Origin: Mucilaginibacter sp. UBA5151
GTDB lineage: Bacteria > Bacteroidota > Bacteroidia > Sphingobacteriales > Sphingobacteriaceae
NCBI GenBank assembly: GCA_002413785.1
Contig: DHXR01000034.1
Coordinates: 24,559-88,558, forward strand
Length of the DNA stretch: 64,000 nucleotides
Reading direction: 5' to 3'
A program made the translations under genes and the position numbers. Positions 60,053-64,000 of this stretch are shown here, in pieces; the first letter of the stretch is position 1; each line of letters begins with the position of its first letter. The notes under the pieces are model-generated. The model saw nothing but the letters and a program-made list of their open reading frames with translations. It was not told the origin of the DNA and did not search any database.

Positions 60053-60697
60053 TCAACCTCCAAGGGTGACATCCTGATCATTGTACCAATTCAGCGCTTT
60101 ATAAAAATGATCGGGCTTAAAATTCGGCCAATGGTCATCCAACACATAGAAATCCGAATAAATAGATTGCACTGGAAGGAAACCACTTAAACGTCTTCTG
60201 CCACCCCACCGTATAATCAGATCTACTCTTGAAACATCAAAAGATCTAATATGACTCGTGATATTTTTCTGAGTAGGGTCAGCTAATTTCAAATAGTTTA
60301 AATCCCACTCCCAACCATAATTAACTAAAAAATTAACTTTAATTCCTCCTTTACCAAAGATCTGCCTTGTTGTATATTTGTACAATTCTTTTGGGAACAT
60401 AGGAGATTCAAAATCACCAATAACCAATAATTCTGCGTCTTCCATAGATAATATATTTACTGCATTTACGCAGGCGCTAGTGAAGGCTTTTCTTTGTTTT
60501 GTCTGTCTTTTCGTGTTATCAGTAGTAAACCCGTAATACGTTAATTCCTTAATGCCGGCCTCTTTGCATAATTTAAAAAGTATTAAGCCCGGATCTATAC
60601 CATATTCATAACCTTTTTCTTTTGTCATTTTATTGGCTTCCGCCCATCTTCTGTTTCCATCAGGAATTATTCCAATATGTTTCGGTACTCTCATCAC
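60053..60697 (-). CDS. cis-Prenyltransferase of the UppS superfamily, short and divergent
   Basis: 214 residues. Conserved start HIGIIPDGNRRWAEANK corresponds to the catalytic Asp and GN-RWA motif of UppS, but with IPDGNRRWA rather than the bacterial IMDGNGRWA. ELTYYGFTTDNTKR is the second block (usually YAFSTENWKR), and IRWGGRRRLSGFLPVQSIYS then WPNF the third. It makes a Z-prenyl diphosphate; the divergence and the stress-gene context suggest a special, perhaps shorter, product rather than cell-wall undecaprenol. Confidence 0.8.
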   Translation of the reverse strand: MMRVPKHIGIIPDGNRRWAEANKMTKEKGYEYGIDPGLILFKLCKEAGIKELTYYGFTTDNTKRQTKQRKAFTSACVNAVNILSMEDAELLVIGDFESPMFPKELYKYTTRQIFGKGGIKVNFLVNYGWEWDLNYLKLADPTQKNITSHIRSFDVSRVDLIIRWGGRRRLSGFLPVQSIYSDFYVLDDHWPNFKPDHFYKALNWYNDQDVTLGG

Positions 60698-60851
60698 TAT
60701 CGCTTTATGAAAATTGTTACTAATTATGAAAATTTTAATCTGTTATTTGTTTTTTCGCAGACAGAAAAGGTTTTGAGTAATATATAATTAATAATGTATA
60801 ATTTATAATTCGATAGAGATATTTATTAATCATCACACTATTTTTTCTATT

Positions 60852-61391
60852 TCATTCTTTAAGTTCTTCAATCATTCTTTTGCAAAAAGCAGGAAGATCT
60901 TTCGGACTTCTACTCGTAATGAGCTTGTTGTCCACTACAACTTCCTCATCTTTCCAATCAACTCCCGCATTGATTAAATCTGTTTTAATTGATTTATACG
61001 ATGTCATTTGTTTCCCTTTTAATAATCCGGTTTCAATTAATATAGAACCGGCATGGCAAATAGCAGCAATAGGTTTCCCTTGTTCGAAAAATTCAGATAC
61101 AAATTTTACGACCGATTCATCCGTTCGTAAAGAATCGGTATTCATCACACCACCCGGCAATACCAACATGTCATAATTAGTTGATAGCGCCTTGTCAATA
61201 GTAACGTCTACTTTAAATTCATCACCCCATTTTGTTTCTTTCCAACCCTTTATTTTTCCTTCTTTTAATGATATTACATCTACTAAATTCCCTTCGTTTT
61301 TGAGAGCTTTTATTGGCTTCTTAAATTCCGATTGTTCAAAACCATCTGTAGCCATGACAGCTACTCTTTTCTTATTTAATTGTTTTTCCAT
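60852..61391 (-). CDS. DJ-1/PfpI family protein (type 1 glutamine amidotransferase-like)
   Basis: 179 residues. RVAVMATDGFEQSEFKKPIK at the start; the nucleophile Cys is in PIAAICHAGSILIETGLLKG with the neighbouring His; VVVDNKLITSRSPKDLPAFC is the final block. Members act as deglycases or stress-linked peptidases (YhbO/PfpI type). Confidence 0.92.
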   Translation of the reverse strand: MEKQLNKKRVAVMATDGFEQSEFKKPIKALKNEGNLVDVISLKEGKIKGWKETKWGDEFKVDVTIDKALSTNYDMLVLPGGVMNTDSLRTDESVVKFVSEFFEQGKPIAAICHAGSILIETGLLKGKQMTSYKSIKTDLINAGVDWKDEEVVVDNKLITSRSPKDLPAFCKRMIEELKE

Positions 61392-61443
61392 AATGTTATA
61401 AATATATATTTTTGATTATTTTGTAAGTTGACGGCGATTCAGC

Positions 61444-61490
61444 TTATTCCAGCGCAAATTTGATCAGCTCTTCATTAAACTTTTGAGTGT
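61444..61490 (-). pseudogene. C-terminal remnant of a second alpha/beta hydrolase
   Basis: Codes TQKFNEELIKFALE then stop, matching the end of the hydrolase at 59154 (THKFNEELIKFAEK), with similar bases around AATTTGATCAGCTC. The front end of the same paralogue is fused to the peroxidase gene at 62915, so the gene has been split. Confidence 0.6.
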
Positions 61491-61491
61491 T

Positions 61492-61599
61492 TTACCACGC
61501 TGGTTTTAGTATCACTTTCGTCCATCCTTTGTCACGTGCATCAAAATGCTTGTAAGCTTCCGGAGCATCGCCCAATGTTTTTTCTTTAATAAAGCTCAT
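61492..61599 (-). pseudogene. C-terminal remnant of a zinc-dependent alcohol dehydrogenase
   Basis: 35 codons from an ATG: MSFIKEKTLGDAPEAYKHFD then KGWTKVILKPAW and stop. It matches the end of medium-chain alcohol dehydrogenases (…L-DAPEAY--FD-(K/R)-DG--KV-LKP). The remainder is absent. It lies two bases from the hydrolase remnant. Confidence 0.65.
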
Positions 61600-61643
61600 T
61601 TTTCATTTTTACCTGTTTATAAATTACTTTTCTATTTACCCTG

Positions 61644-62915
61644 CTACCTGTCGGTCAGCGTCTTCAGGAAGGCGACGATGGCTTCCTCCTCCGTGGTTGT
61701 CAGATGAAGATTGCCCACCTCGCTGGTCATGCTGGCCGCATACTCGGGTGCGGGCCAGCCGGCTCCGGCTACATCGCGCGTGTTGTAGAAGTGGACGATA
61801 TCCTGGAGGCTTTTGAAGTAACCATTGTGGCCATAAGCCTTTACGAAGCTGGTGTTCGGTCGCTTGTCAACATTGCGAAGTGAAGGCACCTTAAATTTTC
61901 CGAGTTCCGGTTCGTAAACCGATGCAGCGAAGCCGGCGCTCTTCAGATACCCGCCAAGTCCCATATCAACCCAGGACGCACCCAGAGGATTGAACGTAAG
62001 TTCCGAATAGAAAGGGTTTTTTGAATTTTTAGGCACTCCGATGTTGAGGTATGTGAAGTCGGTAAACAGCGCTCTGCCAATAGCAGGATCAGCGGTACTC
62101 GTGTGGCAGTTGGCACACTTTGCCTTGCCATTGAACAGCGATAGTCCAAGCGTCTCCTGTGCGGTTAACCCGTTGCCCGTCTCAAAGTACGTGTCGAACC
62201 GCGAGTTGAACGGACCTACCGCTTCGGACCTCTCATATTCGGCAATCGAGCGGCCGATCATCTGGTACGCCTTCTCGGTGTCGTCGAAAGCGTGCAAGCC
62301 CCATACGTCCATGAACAGGATCGCATATTTCGATTGCTTCACCTTGGCCACTACCACCCCGGCACTCGCGTTGTTTTGCTCCAACGGGTTCAGGAATGGA
62401 CCTATAGCCTGCTCGGCCAGCGGATCTCCGAGCGTCAGGCCAGTGGCGCGGCCATCCCAGAACATGCCGCCAGTCCAACCGTTTGTAGCATCGGGATGCA
62501 AGTTGGGGCTATCGCCGCCATACGCTATTGATGGTGGTTTTCTATTGCCAAACCGACCATTGACGGCACCCTCATACACTGCGCCATTCAAATCGATCGT
62601 CGCATCGGGTCCGGTCCATCCGACTTGCGATGCATGACAACCGGCGCAGGCCAAACCTGCCGGTTCTGAAAGATTGGCATCGAAGAACAACTGCTTGCCG
62701 AGCCACTCCTTGTCCGTGAAACTGGCAGGTCGAAGATTATCGCCTGGCGATTTGGATGTCTTCCTGCACGCCGATACGGCGATAAAAATTAGCACGAACA
62801 GCGCGATTACCCAACCTTTACCCGCATTTGTAATATGAAGGCGTACATTGGATTCTACTTTAATGCATTCAGCTCCGGACGATCCGGCTTTTGTTTCATC
62901 AGGTAATTTTTCCAT
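61644..62915 (-). CDS. Di-haem cytochrome-c peroxidase with chimeric N-terminus
   Basis: 423 residues. Two haem motifs are present, CAGCH (about 92-96) and CANCH in the second domain, plus the AECxx-like second ligands of MauG/CcpA-type peroxidases: MFWDGRATGLTLGDPLAEQA and KFKVPSLRNVDKRPNTSF. It reduces H2O2 with electrons from a cytochrome. Residues 1-34 (MEKLPDETKAGSSGAECIKV ... NAGKG) copy the start of the hydrolase at 60005. The real signal and lipobox are inside, VIALFVLIFIAVSACRK. GC is far above its neighbours (row 62401-62460: 42 of 60; row 59521-59580: 18 of 60), which suggests transfer. Confidence 0.85.
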   Translation of the reverse strand: MEKLPDETKAGSSGAECIKVESNVRLHITNAGKGWVIALFVLIFIAVSACRKTSKSPGDNLRPASFTDKEWLGKQLFFDANLSEPAGLACAGCHASQVGWTGPDATIDLNGAVYEGAVNGRFGNRKPPSIAYGGDSPNLHPDATNGWTGGMFWDGRATGLTLGDPLAEQAIGPFLNPLEQNNASAGVVVAKVKQSKYAILFMDVWGLHAFDDTEKAYQMIGRSIAEYERSEAVGPFNSRFDTYFETGNGLTAQETLGLSLFNGKAKCANCHTSTADPAIGRALFTDFTYLNIGVPKNSKNPFYSELTFNPLGASWVDMGLGGYLKSAGFAASVYEPELGKFKVPSLRNVDKRPNTSFVKAYGHNGYFKSLQDIVHFYNTRDVAGAGWPAPEYAASMTSEVGNLHLTTTEEEAIVAFLKTLTDR

Positions 62916-62926
62916 TGTTTTAAATT

Positions 62927-63100
62927 TTAAATTAATATTGTCATAGAATAATTTACTTCACATCCCCGGATTTTTAAAGCATTTTCATATCTTTTGGCTA
63001 CTTCTTCCCAGTTTGCGACGTTCCATAATGCCTCTATATAATCTGGTATTTTTGTTCTGATATTTCAAATAATAAGCATGTTCACATATACCAATTGTAA
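62927..63100 (-). pseudogene. C-terminal remnant of an iron/manganese superoxide dismutase
   Basis: One frame reads TIGICEHAYYLKYQNK, then after a one-base shift IPDYIEALWNVANWEEVAKR and a stop at 62927. EHAYYLKYQNK carries a metal-binding His and the family's most conserved segment. At least one frameshift, and the N-terminal two thirds are missing. It abuts the bacterioferritin stop codon. Confidence 0.75.
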
Positions 63101-63104
63101 TGAA

Positions 63105-63584
63105 TCAGCTTGCCGGACTTTCCGTTTGATTAACCAGATAGTTCTCCATGCCCATTTGCTCAATCTGTGCACGTTGTATTTCTGCCCAATCAACATGGCC
63201 TTCTTCCATTTTAAGTATCTTAATCAGCAGGTCAACAGTACCCTGGTCATCAACCTCATGGGCTAGTTTGATTGCGGCATTATAAGCGCGTACAGCTTCA
63301 AGTTCATCTTTATCGTCGTTACTGATCATTTCAGAAACAGTTTTACCAATCTTTATGGTATTAAGTTTGGATACTGTTGGCGAACTATCAAAAAAAATGA
63401 TTCGCTCGATAAGCCATTCGGCATGGTGCATTTCATCCATTGCCCGTTTTCTGATAGCCATGTGAAGTTTACTGTAACCCCAGTTTTCGCACATTTCAGA
63501 ATGCACCATGTACTGGTTTATGGCAGTCAGTTCATCTGCCAGAAGCGAATTCAAGACTGTAAGTAATTTTTCATTGCCTTTCAT
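63105..63584 (-). CDS. bfr: Bacterioferritin
   Basis: 159 residues. LLADELTAINQYMVHSEMCE holds the first ferroxidase Glu; RAMDEMHHAEWLIERIIFFD the Glu/His pair; KDELEAVRAYNAAIKLA and ILKMEEGHVDWAEIQRAQIE the other two Glu and His. A Met suitable as haem ligand is near residue 52. It oxidises and stores iron and limits Fenton damage. Confidence 0.95.
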   Translation of the reverse strand: MKGNEKLLTVLNSLLADELTAINQYMVHSEMCENWGYSKLHMAIRKRAMDEMHHAEWLIERIIFFDSSPTVSKLNTIKIGKTVSEMISNDDKDELEAVRAYNAAIKLAHEVDDQGTVDLLIKILKMEEGHVDWAEIQRAQIEQMGMENYLVNQTESPAS

Positions 63585-63652
63585 AATTTCTCTTTTTTAT
63601 CTATATGAATTAATGAATTTTAAACATTTTGATGGCTTATTTTGTTTGAATT

Positions 63653-63905
63653 TTAATTTTCTAACCGAAGTATGGTAAACACTTTCTTTTCCATATCAGC
63701 CAGTTCTTTTTCGGATAGTTGTTCCCGGTTTACCTTCTGTATCTTCAATTTATAAGCCGCAAAAGGGTCATTATTGATCCATTGCAGTTTCATCGCCAGG
63801 TTGACCATTTTTTTGAGCCGGATGATGTGTTTCATTACGCCATTGTTATTGATCTGCTTTTGGTGATAGGATAGGTAACGGGAACTTTGGCTTTCTTGAA
63901 GGTTG
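63653..63905 (-). pseudogene. Tyrosine integrase remnant (core-binding domain)
   Basis: The frame reads SRYLSYHQKQINNNGVMKHI then IRLKKMVNLAMKLQW and NNDPFAAYKLKIQKVNREQL, ending at a stop at 63653. N-GVMKHI-RLKK-VNLA----W---DPF--YK-K--KV-R--L is the SAM-like core-binding segment of Bacteroidota site-specific recombinases. The catalytic domain (with R, H and Y) is missing and the upstream end runs into a terminator hairpin, so it is dead. Confidence 0.7.
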
Positions 63906-63924
63906 TTGAGGGGAGAATAAATGA

Positions 63925-63961
63925 AAAAACCCTCTAAATCAGCGATTTAGAGGGTTTTTAA
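63925..63961. terminator. Terminator hairpin AAAAACCCTCTAAATC
   Basis: AAAAACCCTCTAAATC-AGC-GATTTAGAGGGTTTTT, a perfect 16-bp stem flanked by A and T runs; works on both strands. Lies between the integrase remnant and the tRNA end. Confidence 0.8.
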
Positions 63962-63982
63962 TCCTCTCCAAAGAGAGGTTTG

Positions 63983-64000
63983 TGCGCCCACCTGGGCTCG
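63983..64000 (-). tRNA. 3' end of a probable tRNA gene, cut by the window
   Basis: Reading the minus strand CGAGC-CCAGG-TGGGCGC-A fits the end of a T loop (GTTCGAGC), a 3' T-stem strand (CCAGG), a 7-nt acceptor strand (TGGGCGC) and a discriminator A. The 5' parts lie beyond the window so the amino acid cannot be read and CCA is not encoded. Its place next to an integrase fragment supports a tRNA attachment site. Confidence 0.5.

Overview
The window looks like chromosome of a Bacteroidota bacterium, most likely a Sphingobacteriaceae member close to Mucilaginibacter or Pedobacter. This is inferred from gene content and signals: a PorV-like outer-membrane barrel, DUF3943 and DUF5686-type outer-membrane proteins, a single-chain cytochrome b succinate dehydrogenase, TAnnTTTG-type -7 promoter boxes, few clear Shine-Dalgarno sites, and moderate GC with AT-rich spacers. 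No database search was possible, so the genus is an inference.

Layout. 0-14 kb: end of an MMPL/RND-type exporter, DUF3943 protein, AraC regulator, GreA-like protein, RRM RNA-binding protein, PorV-like barrel, a three-gene RND efflux operon (TolC-type channel, pump, adaptor) and a secreted GH8 endoglucanase. 14-19 kb: a lipoprotein, a glycerate kinase/GntP permease operon and a patatin phospholipase. 19-25 kb: an accessory block with a methyltransferase that may carry its own nuclease domain, an AT-rich P-loop ATPase of the kind often found among defence genes, and a HicAB toxin-antitoxin pair, interleaved with MITE-like repeats. 25-37 kb: DUF5686 protein, the sdhC-sdhA-sdhB operon and a PfkB sugar kinase, the last two units flanked by a large composite inverted repeat, then a lipoprotein, a membrane protein and an AI-2E family transporter. 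37-58 kb: mostly housekeeping and envelope genes (P-type ATPase, RNase HII, PP2C phosphatase, Opp-type permease, GT2 plus flippase-like pair, dienelactone hydrolase, SNF2 helicase, glycosyltransferase, GcvT, ComB, MazG, Dtd, cystathionine gamma-synthase). 58-64 kb: a stress-type cluster, all on the minus strand (UspA, alpha/beta hydrolase, short cis-prenyltransferase, DJ-1/PfpI, di-haem cytochrome-c peroxidase, bacterioferritin). It contains broken pieces of an alcohol dehydrogenase, a second hydrolase, a superoxide dismutase and a tyrosine integrase, and ends next to what appears to be a tRNA 3' end: an eroded genomic island.

The most unusual content is non-coding. The intergenic spaces hold at least seven families of self-complementary repeats. 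The best candidate for something undescribed is a composite element present twice in opposite orientation around sdh-pfkB: an imperfect palindrome of about 80-90 bp, a conserved core of about 200 bp that carries an identical Bacteroidota-type promoter, and an array of palindromes (AGGCTAAACGC or GAGCTAAACGC type) with an exact 42-bp period. A second notable object is the cytochrome-c peroxidase gene, whose first 34 or so codons are a duplicate of the neighbouring hydrolase gene's start.
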